A DNA stretch of 64,000 nt from Opitutaceae bacterium (lineage in GTDB: Bacteria; Verrucomicrobiota; Verrucomicrobiia; Opitutales; Opitutaceae): contig JAIXWY010000011.1 of the NCBI GenBank assembly GCA_027490995.1, positions 1,488,001-1,552,000 of the forward strand, given 5' to 3'. The position numbers and the translations under genes are program-made. This document shows positions 34,848-44,177 of the stretch, piece after piece (position 1 is the first letter of the stretch; each line of letters begins with the position of its first letter). The notes beneath the pieces are model-generated. The model worked only from the letters and a program-made list of their open reading frames with translations. It was not told the origin of the DNA and made no database searches.

Positions 34848-35908
34848 GGAAAGCGCTCCGCAAATTCCCGACGCGCGACCGCCGTCTCGGGCGCATCGGG
34901 ATACCCATCCGCCAGAGCCAGCAGCGTCCGTTCCTCCCGCCCGCGGTCTTCCAACGCGGCATACGCGCGCGCACAGCGCAGCAGCACCGCAGCCTGGATC
35001 TCCGTCCGTTCCGGATGGAAAACGGGGATCCGCAGCAGGGCATCCAGCGCTGCGGTCCAGTCGCTCCGGCGCAACGCGCGCTCCCCCGCGGCCAGCGCCG
35101 CTTCGACTTCGACTTCCGGGGTCGCCGCCGCAGCCATAATCTGGAGAAGGTCCGCGTCATCGTCGCTCGCGCCGGTCTCGGATCCCGGAACGCCTCGCCC
35201 GCCTTCGGGTTCACCGGTGTGCTCCACCGAGGACCGGCCGTCGCTCTCGCCGCTCGCGGCCGCCTCGAGCGCGAGCCGTACCCGCGCGATCGTGCCCCAT
35301 TGCCGTGGCTCGCTCCCCGGCGGAAGAAACTCCAGCTCAACCGCATCCCGGGCCACGTCCGCCCACTTCCCGAGGCGCACGCGCGCCCGCACCTCCATCG
35401 TCCGCGCCGCCAACCACCACGCACCGGGCAGCGTGCGCCATGCCGCGAATTGGCGCACCCCGTCTCCCGCCGCCGCCAGCGCCGCCAGCGCCTGACCCCG
35501 CTCAAGCGCGTCCCGCGCCTCCGCCAACGCGGCCGGCTCCGGTCCTTCCAACGCCGCAATGAGTTCCAGCGGGACCGACCACTCCGCCGCTGCCGCACCG
35601 GGCAACGAGACGACCACCCGCCCCGAGCGGATCACCGCCGCGTCCCAGGGGATCACTCGTCCGTCGGTCAGTCGAATCCGCGCACCGTTCCAAGTCTGGG
35701 GAACGTCCGGGGAACGCGCGTCTTCGGCGAGTGGCGATGGTGCAGACCGGGGTCGCGCATCCACCGTCCTCGCCGGCAGGATCCCGCTGAGGGCGAGCAA
35801 AAGCACGACCAGCACCCGCGCCAGCGCCACCGTCACCACTGGCAGCAGGAGACCGGGGATCAGGATGCACCGGCGCCGCCCGCCGCAATCCTCCGCGCCG
35901 GCGTTCAT
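34844..35908 (-). CDS. membrane-anchored protein of unknown function in Exb/Tol-like operon
   Basis: This 354-residue protein has one hydrophobic stretch near the N terminus (VVTVALARVLVVLLLALSG, 19-37), either a signal peptide or an anchor. A small beta-like domain follows (ARIRLTDGRVIPWDAAVIRSG), then a helical region with Ala-rich repeats and a TPR-like ending (AALDALLRIPVFHPERTEIQ, RCARAYAALEDRGREERTLL). The 220-250 region is acidic and low in complexity. It overlaps genes on both sides in ATGA. I recognise no family. The TPR-like tail suggests it binds the large TPR protein encoded just upstream. Confidence 0.65.
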   Translation of the reverse strand: MNAGAEDCGGRRRCILIPGLLLPVVTVALARVLVVLLLALSGILPARTVDARPRSAPSPLAEDARSPDVPQTWNGARIRLTDGRVIPWDAAVIRSGRVVVSLPGAAAAEWSVPLELIAALEGPEPAALAEARDALERGQALAALAAAGDGVRQFAAWRTLPGAWWLAARTMEVRARVRLGKWADVARDAVELEFLPPGSEPRQWGTIARVRLALEAAASGESDGRSSVEHTGEPEGGRGVPGSETGASDDDADLLQIMAAAATPEVEVEAALAAGERALRRSDWTAALDALLRIPVFHPERTEIQAAVLLRCARAYAALEDRGREERTLLALADGYPDAPETAVARREFAERFP

Positions 35909-38775
35909 CGTCCACCTCCGGCCGGATTCACCAACCGCGCCAGCTTCGTGCGCAGCAGCGTGGACTCCGGCAGCGCGGCCACCCGCGGGTCCGCCAACGA
36001 CTCCCGGTATAGCTCTTCCGCCGCCGTCCGCTCGCCAAGTCGCTCCAAGACTTGGCCTCCGCCGAGGGCTGCCCGCAGGTGCCACGTAGTCGCGCGTCGG
36101 TGAGCGACTCTCACGCGCTCGAAACAGGCCCGCGCCCGCGCGAGCGAGGCCGGATCCGCGCTTTCGGCATGCAGCTCGCCCAGCAGGACCCACGCTCGCG
36201 CCTTCGTTTCTCCACGCCACGCACGATCGGCCACGCCTTCCTCCAACGCCGCTCGGGCATCGTCCCGGCGCCCAAGCATCTGCCACGCCGCCGCCCGTCC
36301 GATCGAGGCCTCGGCCAGCCGGGTCGGCGTTCCCGATCGCAGCGCACGCTCGAACCAGGCCAGCGCCGCAGCACTGTCACCTTTCGCCAAGGCCAGCTCA
36401 CCCAAGCCGACCAGCGCGACCTCTTGCAGCCGCGAGGCCGGCACGCACGCGAGCAGGGCCTCGTAACAGCGGCGGGCACCGTCGCGATCTCCCCGCAGGC
36501 GCCGCCGATCGCCCTGCCGCGCGAGGAGCGCCGGGGGCAACGCGGGCAAGGGACACTCGGCCTCCAGTTGATCCAGCAACGCCTCCGCGGCGTCCACGTC
36601 CCCTCGGCGCGCCAGAATGTCTGCATCGAGAAAGCGCGCCCGGGCTCGGGCCGTCGGTTGGAGCCGCTGCGCGGACTCAAGCAGCCACGTCTCCGCGGGA
36701 GCCACGGGCTCGCGGTTCGCGCGACCGAGCGTCCGCGCGATCTCCGCGAGGACGCGCTCCACGTGCTCACGCGCGGGGTCAGCGAGGTGTGGTCGGACCA
36801 GCGCCGCCATGGCCTCGGCCGCCGCGGCGGCGTCGCCCTCCTGTGAGAGGATTCGACCAATCCAGTAAGCCGCGCTCAGTGTCAGCGGATCATCGGGATT
36901 GGCCTCCGCGAGCCCGCGCCAGCGGCTCACCGCCCGCGCTCCCTCACCCAGCGCGACTTCCAGGCGCGTGAGTTCGTCCAGCGCATGCGCCCGGCCCTCC
37001 GCTTCCAAGCGGTGTTCGAGGGCCCCGCGATACGCCTCCACCGCCGTCTCACGCTGGCCCGCCGCGGACAGAATGTCGCCGCGCAGCGACAGCACCTCGC
37101 CGCGCTGAGGGTGGTCAGCGGGGTAGCGCTCCAGCCACGCCGCCGTCGCGCGCTCCGCTTCAGGGAATTCGCCGAGGCCGAAACGCGCCGCAGCCTCGCG
37201 GTAAGCGGCATCCGCGCTGAATCTGCCTTCCGGATACTCAGCAGCGTAAGCGGCGAGCTCCACCAGCGCGCGCCGCGCCTCCCCTCCGGCAAGGCTGGCC
37301 ATCGCCTCGAGGTAACGCGCCTCCTCCCGCCACGAGCCGCTCGCCGAATCCGCCCGCAGGCCGCCCGCCGCCTTCCACGCCTCATCGAACGCCCCCACGC
37401 CGATCCACGCCTGCGCCTGCCGCAGGCGCAGCGCGTCGCGGAGGTCGGGCGCGGGATCCGCCGCGAGCGCCGCGGCGAGGAGCCGGACCTGACGCGGACC
37501 ATCACCCAGCGCGGCCGCCGCCCCCGCTGCGACTCCGAGGGTCGGGGCGAGCAACGCGCTGCGGGCGTGCCGCTCGGCAAAGGACTCGGCCGCGGTGATC
37601 GCTGTGGCCGGACGGCGCGACTCCGCCAGTGCGCGCACGCGCCACGCCGCCGCCTCTTCCGCCTGCGGGGCCGCGGGCCAGCGCGCGAGCACGCGCTCGG
37701 ACACGAGCGCCGATTCCCAAACCTGGCCGCGCGCATGGTAGGCCCGCGCACGCCGCACGAGGAGGTCGGCATCGAAGTGCACCTGCGCCTCGAGCGCCGC
37801 GCGCGCCGCACTCAGGCGGGCGTACTGCTGCTCGCGCCGCCAGCGGGCCACGCTCTCTGCGCCGGCGCCTTCGGCCGCGCCCGCGAGATCGCGACGCCTC
37901 CGCAGCTCGGCCTCGGCGGTCGCGTGCGCCGCGAGCAAACGGTCGCGCGACGGCAGAGCCGCCCCGACCGCGAGGACCAGCTCCGATCCCTGGGACCGCG
38001 CCGCCTGATCCATCACGCGCAACCCCAGCAACCCGGCAGCCGCCGGATTTGCTCCGGCTCCGGACCGCTCGAGCAAGTGCCTCACCGCAGTCCACGCCGC
38101 CTCCGTTTCTCCTCGTTCCAGTTCGACCTCCGCCCACGCCCACGCCGCTTCTCCCTTCTCCTCGTCGCCCCCCGCGAGCCGCACCCGCTCCGCCAGCAAC
38201 GCCGCCGCCCGATCCAATCGTCCCGCGGCTCGCGCGGCCCACGCCCGCAGCAGCCCCACCCGGTCGCGGAAACGCGCCTCCTCCGCCAACGGCTCCAGCA
38301 CCCTCTCTGCCTCGCCCCCCCGCTCCAGCCCCAGCAGCGCCACACCGAGGATCAACCGTGCCTCACCGCGCCATGCCGCCGCCGTCGGCGACTCCACGAC
38401 CCGTCGCGCCTGCGCCTCCGCCACCCCCGTCACCCCCGCCCGCAACGCCCAACCCGCCGCCAGCACCCGCACCTGATCCGGCACCATCCCTGCCGGCATC
38501 GTCTCGCCTTGGTCCACCCGTTGCAGCACCCGCTCCGCCAAGCCCGCCGCCTCCACCCAACGGCCCGCATCCCGGTGTCCCTCCGCCTCCACCCAAAGAT
38601 GCGCCAAGGGCACCGCCGGGACTTTCACTTGAGCATGGCCGCACGCCAGAAAACCGCCCACACTGCCCACCGCCATCCCCAGCCACGCCCTCGCCCCCAG
38701 CCGCCTCCTGCACCCCAACGGCACACCTCCGCCCCCACACCTCCGCTCCAGCCAGACCTCACACCTATCGCCCAT
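35905..38775 (-). CDS. large exported tetratricopeptide-repeat protein, first gene of Exb/Tol-like operon
   Basis: This 956-residue protein starts with a basic region and a hydrophobic stretch ending in a possible signal-cleavage site at CGHA (about 45-48). The remaining roughly 900 residues are Ala/Arg/Glu-rich helical repeats with TPR features, such as GDRRRLRGDRDGARRCYEAL, ALVGLGELALAKGDSAAALA and YPEGRFSADAAYREAAARFG. The last of these resembles YbgF/CpoB-type TPRs that partner TolA. A second start at 38676 would shorten the basic region. The gene begins right behind an AT-rich promoter-like island and overlaps the next gene by four bases. A periplasmic scaffold role is inferred. Confidence 0.78.
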   Translation of the reverse strand: MGDRCEVWLERRCGGGGVPLGCRRRLGARAWLGMAVGSVGGFLACGHAQVKVPAVPLAHLWVEAEGHRDAGRWVEAAGLAERVLQRVDQGETMPAGMVPDQVRVLAAGWALRAGVTGVAEAQARRVVESPTAAAWRGEARLILGVALLGLERGGEAERVLEPLAEEARFRDRVGLLRAWAARAAGRLDRAAALLAERVRLAGGDEEKGEAAWAWAEVELERGETEAAWTAVRHLLERSGAGANPAAAGLLGLRVMDQAARSQGSELVLAVGAALPSRDRLLAAHATAEAELRRRRDLAGAAEGAGAESVARWRREQQYARLSAARAALEAQVHFDADLLVRRARAYHARGQVWESALVSERVLARWPAAPQAEEAAAWRVRALAESRRPATAITAAESFAERHARSALLAPTLGVAAGAAAALGDGPRQVRLLAAALAADPAPDLRDALRLRQAQAWIGVGAFDEAWKAAGGLRADSASGSWREEARYLEAMASLAGGEARRALVELAAYAAEYPEGRFSADAAYREAAARFGLGEFPEAERATAAWLERYPADHPQRGEVLSLRGDILSAAGQRETAVEAYRGALEHRLEAEGRAHALDELTRLEVALGEGARAVSRWRGLAEANPDDPLTLSAAYWIGRILSQEGDAAAAAEAMAALVRPHLADPAREHVERVLAEIARTLGRANREPVAPAETWLLESAQRLQPTARARARFLDADILARRGDVDAAEALLDQLEAECPLPALPPALLARQGDRRRLRGDRDGARRCYEALLACVPASRLQEVALVGLGELALAKGDSAAALAWFERALRSGTPTRLAEASIGRAAAWQMLGRRDDARAALEEGVADRAWRGETKARAWVLLGELHAESADPASLARARACFERVRVAHRRATTWHLRAALGGGQVLERLGERTAAEELYRESLADPRVAALPESTLLRTKLARLVNPAGGGR
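35914..35919 (-). promoter_or_regulatory. GGAGGT ribosome-binding site
   Basis: A perfect GGAGGT lies 5 bases before the ATG at 35908. It selects that start over the upstream open frame, which is antisense-like within the TPR gene. Confidence 0.7.
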
Positions 38776-38834
38776 AATGCAGTTATACTACATTAATTAA
38801 TGGCGAAGGCAATCGTTTTCGCATTTAAAATGCA
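38776..38834. promoter_or_regulatory. AT-rich divergent promoter island
   Basis: These 59 bases between the TPR operon and apbE are conspicuously AT-rich in otherwise GC-rich DNA. On the minus strand TTGCCT is followed after 16 bases by TAGTAT, a fair sigma-70-like -35/-10 pair placed about 10 bases before the ATG at 38775, which would give an almost leaderless transcript. GCATTT-A-AAATGC (38820-38832) is a 6-bp inverted repeat directly before the apbE start and may be an operator or part of the plus-strand promoter. Confidence 0.5.
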
Positions 38835-39686
38835 ATGGAGTCGCTAATACCTCATTCACATCGTTTTAATCATGAAGCCATGGCGACTGACTTCGCGATC
38901 TGGATCGCCGGTACCTCCGGTGAATATGCCCGGCAGGCGGCGGCAGCGGCGTTTCGGGAGTTGGATCGCTTGGAGGCGGAGTTGAGTCGTTACATCGAGA
39001 CGAGCGACATCGGCCGGGCCAATCGTCTGGCGGAGGGAGAAAGCCTCGTGATCGGCGAGGATGCGCTGCGTTGCCTCACGATCGCCGCCGAGGTGTCGGC
39101 CGCGACGGGCCGCGCCTTCGATCCGGCCTACGCTTCGGTCGAGGCGGACGAGGCGTTCACGGATCGGGCGTTGTTCGCGCTGGATCCGGATCGGCACGAG
39201 ATCATATCCCTCACGCCGCGGCTCCACCTTGACCTCGGCGCCATCGGCAAGGGCTACGCGCTCGACACGATGGCCGGGGTGCTGCGCGACTGGTCGCTTA
39301 GCCAGGCCTGTCTGCAGAGCGGCGGAAGCAGCGTGCTCGCACTGGCCGCGCCCGAAGACACGCTCGGCTGGCCGGTCGGGCTGGGCGACGATCCTGCGGC
39401 GCGGCGCCTTGCCCTGCAGCACCGGGCGCTCAGCGGCTCGGGCATCGCTGTGAAAGGCGAGCACCTGATCGATGTCCGCCACGGTCGCCCGGCGCCGCGC
39501 CGCTCCCGCGTCTGGGCGCTCGCGGACGATGCCGCGCACTCCGACGCGCTTTCCACGGCGTTCTTCATCTTCGACGACGCCGCGATCACGCGCTTCTGCG
39601 CCGAGAACCCCGGAATCGCAGCGTTCGTGGTGCAGGAGGATGGTTCCGTTCGCGGCTTCGGCGCGATCGGCGACGCGCCGGAGTGA
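38835..39686 (+). CDS. apbE: FAD:protein FMN transferase (ApbE)
   Basis: This 283-residue enzyme attaches FMN to a Thr or Ser of target flavoproteins such as NqrB/C and RnfG/D. The opening MATDFAIWIAG (from residue 15), the helix FRELDRLEAELSRY, the block DLGAIGKGYALD, QSGGSSVLAL, the HLIDVRHGRP segment and the late AHSDALSTAFF with its metal-binding residues are all diagnostic. No obvious N-terminal signal or lipobox is present, unlike many periplasmic ApbE proteins. No flavoprotein target gene is nearby, so the partner must lie elsewhere. An internal ATG at 38880 would remove the first 15 residues but nothing conserved. Confidence 0.92.
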   Translation: MESLIPHSHRFNHEAMATDFAIWIAGTSGEYARQAAAAAFRELDRLEAELSRYIETSDIGRANRLAEGESLVIGEDALRCLTIAAEVSAATGRAFDPAYASVEADEAFTDRALFALDPDRHEIISLTPRLHLDLGAIGKGYALDTMAGVLRDWSLSQACLQSGGSSVLALAAPEDTLGWPVGLGDDPAARRLALQHRALSGSGIAVKGEHLIDVRHGRPAPRRSRVWALADDAAHSDALSTAFFIFDDAAITRFCAENPGIAAFVVQEDGSVRGFGAIGDAPE

Positions 39687-39800
39687 GCCTGAGCCACTCG
39701 GCCGCGTTGCGCATTCCGTCGACTCCCTCCACGACACTGCCCTGCCAGAGCAGACACGACTCTCGGCTGTGCGACCCTGGCCGAGTCCGATGGTCTGGGC

Positions 39801-42800
39801 CTAGCGAGCAGTCTTCGCCGCGCCTCCGCCCTGGCGAAGCCCGATCCAGAGCAGGGTGCCGCTCAGCAGCACGATCCCCGCAGCGGCGAGGCGCAGGGAA
39901 AGCGTCCACGCGCGCGGACGATGCCGGAATTCCAGTTCCCAGAGACCGGCGTTGGGCAAGACGACGCCGGCGAAGGCGTGGTTGACGCGGAGCGCGGGCG
40001 CGGGCGTGCCGTTGCGAGTGACTTCAAGGTCGCCGTCCAACCATGCCTCATGCAGCACCGCGAGTCCGGCCGACGGCGCGTCGATCTGGACCCGCGTGGC
40101 GTTGGGCAAGAGCATCACGCGCCGCGCCGGGATTCCCGGTACCGGGTTCTGAGTCTGGGGCACGGACTGCCACTCGGGGCGCCGCAAATCCTCCACCGCC
40201 ACCCCGGCAAAGGCGCGGCCGTCGCCCGCGAGCACGCGGGCCGCGAGGGCCTTCGCGTCGTCGTGGGGGACGACCGCCGCGACGAAGAACGCGCGCGGCC
40301 AAGCCGTGGCGTCGCGGTACACGTCGAGATCCGCCCGCGCGACCGTCGGAAGCAGGGGAGCCAGCGCGGCCCGCCCGCTGCCGTCATCGAGCACGTAGCG
40401 CACCCCCAGCATCGCCCAGGCTGGGCGGAGCCGCGGGAAGGTTTCCGCCTCGGTGATGATCCGCCAGTCGAGGAAGCGCGGCAGACCCAGTGCGTCGGTC
40501 AGTTCGCGGTACTGGCGGTTCATCAGGGCATCCGGCCCACTCAATCCCTCCAGTCCGAGCCGGGCATTCCAGCCGGGGGTGAGCACGCCCTGCACGCCGA
40601 CGACGCGGCTCGGCTCGCCGGCGGCGTCGCGCTGCAGCGCCGCCAGCGCCGCCGACGGCTCCGCGAGCGGTTCGCGCGGTGCGGCGGTGACCACGTAGTC
40701 CGGCAACGCGACGCCTCGGGCATGCACGCCGTGCCGCCAGAGTAGCACCGCGGCGCATGCGCCGAGGCCGAGTACTGCGGTGGTCACCGCCACGCGTCCT
40801 CGCACGGCGGCTCGCCACAGAGCCAGGCCGCCGAGCGCCGCTGCCGGCAGGAGGAACGCACTCACCCACACCCACGCGGGCACCGCGGGGTCGACGAGCA
40901 GGGGGCGCGCCCCGGACGACACGCCGGGCAAGACCTTCGGCACGGCTTGAACCGTACCTAGCCAAAGGGCGCCCAAGGCGGTCCATCCGAGCGCCACCAC
41001 GCGCAGGTCCGACGACGACGACGCGCCCTGGAGACGCGCGCCGAGCCCCGCCCAACCGCAGGCCGCGAGCGGCCCCGTGAGGACGATCAGGGCGAGCGAA
41101 CCGCAGTTGTCCCAGTGCGAGACGCCACCGAGGAACGGCACCCGGGCGATCCAGCCCGGCGGCACCCACCCGAAGGTCAACGCTGCCACGGGCGCCAAGG
41201 ACCACGCCAGAACGACCGTGCCGCGACTTGGGCGCAGCGCCCGCCACGTCGCCAGCAGACCAAGCAGGCCCACGAGCACCACCGCATTGGCGGAGGGATT
41301 GGTCACCTGCGCACCGGGTTGGAGCGGTCGGTAGAAAATTTCATCGAAGAATCCCAGCAACAACCCGGGCGGAATCTGGAAAACGGTCGGCGCGTCGTAC
41401 GCCGTGGCCGACCGCCGCAGTGCATCGAGGAACGGCAGCCACCATGGCGCGGCGAGAAGCGCGGCGGAGAGGACGGCGAGCAGCGGCCACGCCACCGCGC
41501 GCCGCCGGCCCGCCGGACATTCCGCCACAAACACCGCCAACCCGGCCGCATGTAAGACGAGGCTCAGCACGACCGCTTCCTTCACCGTACCGCTGACGAC
41601 GAGGCAGAGACTGGCAGCGACGAGGACCGCGGCGGCCGCCACGCGATGCCATGCGTGACGCTCCACTGCCGCGACCGCCCACCACCAGCCCAGCAGTATC
41701 CAAGGCGCGTAGCCGAGTGTGAACGTGGCCGGATGAATCACGCGATACACGTAGAATCCGATGAACCCGCTCGCCGCACCCACCCACGCCGCGGCCCCGA
41801 GCGAACGCGAACTGCACCACGCCAGCAGGCCCATTCCCCAGATAAAAAGAAAACGCGTCGCTAGGAAACGCAGGTCCCACGCCCACGGTTCGCCGCCAGC
41901 CAAGAGGACCAGTGCGTGCAGAGGATCGCCGAACATCGACTGACCCTGGGCAAGCAGATCCACGCCGGCGGAGTTGTACCGGTTCCAGAAGGGAATCTCA
42001 CCCTCGGCCAGCGCGCGGCGCTGTACCTCGCTCGCGGGGAGGTGCTGCCACAACAGCGCCCCGGAGTCCGCACCCCGCACCGCCGCGCCCAACGCCGCGT
42101 TCGATTCCGGCACCGTGGGAAAACGATCGTAGAGCAGCTTCGCACCGGAACCGGCGGAGACGAAACTTCCTCCGAGAAAAACCACCGGATATGCACTCGC
42201 CACCGTGGCGATCAGGGCGACCGCAGCCAGCGCGAGCCGGGGATGACGCGCCGACCACGCGGCCACCGGTCGAGCGAGCGCGGCGCGCAGGTCGACGCGC
42301 TCCAGCCACGCGACCCACACCCACATGACCAGCCCCACCGGGAGCACGAGCAGAAGTACGTTCCACACCCTCGCCATTCCACCGGTGTGCAGGTCCAGCG
42401 GGGTCCGGAAAACGGCCCCCAACGCGACCTCCGTGGCGGTGTCGTTCGGTTCGATCTGCAACGCCACCCGGTCGACGTGTAGACTCGCAACTCCGCTCAC
42501 GGCTTGCCACGCGCCAGGCGGCACCGGGAGAAGCACGGAGCCATCCGGTCCAATCAAACGTGCCTCCAGTAAGCGCACCCGACCTGGGCGGTCCAGCAAG
42601 CGCAACCGCAACGCCCGGACGTCGCCATCAGGAATCGCTAACCGCAACGTCTCGGGATTCGTCGTCGCGCGAACAATCGCGCGACTCGAGCGTTGCGCCA
42701 AAAACCCTTCGCCAGCATCGGAGTGGAGTTCCGCTACGCCCGGTAGAGTCGACTCCACGGTCACTTCCAGCGCGTGCTGCTCTGCTCCGCTCCAGCGCCC

Positions 42801-42881
42801 TGGCAGCCAGGGAGCACAGAACAAGACCGCCAGCAACGCGGGCAGCAGCCAGCGTCGGGCCGCGTCGACTACGGGTATCAT
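39801..42881 (-). CDS. YfhO-like large membrane protein
   Basis: This 1026-residue protein has an N-terminal helix (about 8-25), an outer beta-like domain to about 165, then some twelve membrane helices (about 165-720), and a C-terminal exterior domain ending in another helix (RLAAAGIVLLSGTLLWIGL). The loop FPTVPESNAALGAAVRGADS and the block AEGEIPFWNRYNSAGVDLLAQGQSM are typical of YfhO/GT-C-like proteins that transfer sugars or polymers at the outer membrane face. GVRYVLDD and a late FAGVVLPNAGLWELEF match the beta-rich YfhO tail. The ATG at 42881 places the first helix correctly; longer starts are less convincing. The function is inferred only from the fold. Confidence 0.75.
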   Translation of the reverse strand: MIPVVDAARRWLLPALLAVLFCAPWLPGRWSGAEQHALEVTVESTLPGVAELHSDAGEGFLAQRSSRAIVRATTNPETLRLAIPDGDVRALRLRLLDRPGRVRLLEARLIGPDGSVLLPVPPGAWQAVSGVASLHVDRVALQIEPNDTATEVALGAVFRTPLDLHTGGMARVWNVLLLVLPVGLVMWVWVAWLERVDLRAALARPVAAWSARHPRLALAAVALIATVASAYPVVFLGGSFVSAGSGAKLLYDRFPTVPESNAALGAAVRGADSGALLWQHLPASEVQRRALAEGEIPFWNRYNSAGVDLLAQGQSMFGDPLHALVLLAGGEPWAWDLRFLATRFLFIWGMGLLAWCSSRSLGAAAWVGAASGFIGFYVYRVIHPATFTLGYAPWILLGWWWAVAAVERHAWHRVAAAAVLVAASLCLVVSGTVKEAVVLSLVLHAAGLAVFVAECPAGRRRAVAWPLLAVLSAALLAAPWWLPFLDALRRSATAYDAPTVFQIPPGLLLGFFDEIFYRPLQPGAQVTNPSANAVVLVGLLGLLATWRALRPSRGTVVLAWSLAPVAALTFGWVPPGWIARVPFLGGVSHWDNCGSLALIVLTGPLAACGWAGLGARLQGASSSSDLRVVALGWTALGALWLGTVQAVPKVLPGVSSGARPLLVDPAVPAWVWVSAFLLPAAALGGLALWRAAVRGRVAVTTAVLGLGACAAVLLWRHGVHARGVALPDYVVTAAPREPLAEPSAALAALQRDAAGEPSRVVGVQGVLTPGWNARLGLEGLSGPDALMNRQYRELTDALGLPRFLDWRIITEAETFPRLRPAWAMLGVRYVLDDGSGRAALAPLLPTVARADLDVYRDATAWPRAFFVAAVVPHDDAKALAARVLAGDGRAFAGVAVEDLRRPEWQSVPQTQNPVPGIPARRVMLLPNATRVQIDAPSAGLAVLHEAWLDGDLEVTRNGTPAPALRVNHAFAGVVLPNAGLWELEFRHRPRAWTLSLRLAAAGIVLLSGTLLWIGLRQGGGAAKTAR

Positions 42882-42985
42882 CGCGATCACCACGAAGCCT
42901 TCGGCCCCTGCGGAACGCAAGCCGCGAGGCGGGGCCGTTTCCGGCAGCGGGGCCCGTCGTTCCCACAGGAACGCGCCCTGCCCTC

Positions 42986-44050
42986 TCAGCTCGCGGCCTT
43001 CGCCGCGGGAGCACCCTTCCAAAACGCGAACACGCGATCGGCGGCAGCCAGCGCGGCCCGGTCTCCATGGACCAACCCGTAAAGCGTGAGCGCCTGGATG
43101 ATCTCCCCGTGGTTCACGTTCTTCGCGTCACCGAAGTAGGACTTTTCCTTGCCGACGCCGGTGCGGGAATTGCCCTCGACCTCAATGGATCCATCCGGGC
43201 GGATCCGACTGATCTGCCACGCCATCGCGGTCGGCAGGGCCGCCTCAAATTCCGGGATCGGGAGGTGCAGAGCCAGCACTTGGCCAAAAAGGATCGAGAC
43301 CGCGTTGTAGCTCGAATCACGCCCCCCGTTCTCGATGAAGATGCCCTCGGCGTCGCGCAGCGTCAGGCCATGCGCGACCAAGCGATGGGCGGCAGCGAGC
43401 ATCTCCTCGTCGCGCAGGACCAATCCACAGAGGCCAAACGCCTTCGCGGCGATGAAGATCCGGTTCACGGCCTTGCTGCTGTTGTCGATGATCGTGTCGT
43501 AGCCAGAAAGAATGAAACGCCCGGCGCGTCGGATTTTCGGCTCAAGCGCGGCCAGTCGCTCGCGAAAATGCGGCTCGTGCGGGGACTGGCGAATGACGAG
43601 CACGGCGCGACCCATTTCCTGCAGAAAGAAAAACGCGGTCTCCACCGCGGCTCCGAAAGGGCGGGCGCTCTTGCCATTGGGGCGCAGGTTGGCGACGAAT
43701 CCGCCGTCGTCGCGCTGGTGGGCAAACGCGACCTCAATCCCGCGCCACGCGTCCTCGGCCAACGCAAGATCATCAAGAACGACACCCGCGATCACGCCAC
43801 GGCAAGACCCTCGCTGCGGACCCGCCTCGAGCCAACGCCCGTTGAGGCGATTGCTGCCGCTGAGCCCGTTCGCGTCGGGTCGGTCGCCGATCAGGGCCCG
43901 CAGCCGCTCCGCCGGAATGCGCCGGAGGATCTCGTATTCGTTCGGACGCGCTGGCAGGGCGGTCGCTGCAGCGGCGCCAAGGCGCCGGGCAACGGCAGGA
44001 GTAACGAGGGCGCCCGCGGCGGCGAGGAGAACAAAGTCACGGCGATGCAT
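42986..44050 (-). CDS. Tat-like exported protein of unknown function
   Basis: This 354-residue protein begins MHRRDFVLLAAAGALV, a twin-arginine-like export signal. The mature part is helical and appears to be an alpha/alpha-toroid: repeated pairs such as AWRGIEVAFAHQRDDGGFVANL, AVETAFFFLQEMGRAVLVI, NRIFIAAKAFGLCGLVLRDEE and QVLALHLPIPEFEAALPTAMAW. This resembles polysaccharide-lyase or unsaturated-glycosidase folds, but no catalytic motif can be pinned down. IFIENGGRDSSYNAVSILFG is the most distinctive segment. It lies downstream of the AraC-type regulator on the same strand, so coregulation is likely. Confidence 0.65.
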   Translation of the reverse strand: MHRRDFVLLAAAGALVTPAVARRLGAAAATALPARPNEYEILRRIPAERLRALIGDRPDANGLSGSNRLNGRWLEAGPQRGSCRGVIAGVVLDDLALAEDAWRGIEVAFAHQRDDGGFVANLRPNGKSARPFGAAVETAFFFLQEMGRAVLVIRQSPHEPHFRERLAALEPKIRRAGRFILSGYDTIIDNSSKAVNRIFIAAKAFGLCGLVLRDEEMLAAAHRLVAHGLTLRDAEGIFIENGGRDSSYNAVSILFGQVLALHLPIPEFEAALPTAMAWQISRIRPDGSIEVEGNSRTGVGKEKSYFGDAKNVNHGEIIQALTLYGLVHGDRAALAAADRVFAFWKGAPAAKAAS

Positions 44051-44177
44051 AAGGAGAAGCGAAGTCGGGGTGAAGGTGTGGCGGAGGGGAACCGCAACCA
44101 CCGTGGAAAGCGTACCAAGTCGCGCCGCAAACGCCCAGCGATCGCGCGCTCAAAAACTGTACAAATTCGTTCAGGCG

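Noticed and set aside
36985..38796. 603-residue open frame on the plus strand, with a 382-residue Pro-rich frame at 37629-38777
   Set aside because: Both lie opposite the TPR gene, whose frame shows sensible repeats. The plus-strand translations are Pro/Arg/Ala low-complexity without domains.
39696..39786. 8-bp inverted repeat ACTCGGCC...GGCCGAGT between apbE and the YfhO-like gene
   Set aside because: The arms are about 75 bases apart, so a terminator hairpin is unlikely; it may be chance in GC-rich DNA.
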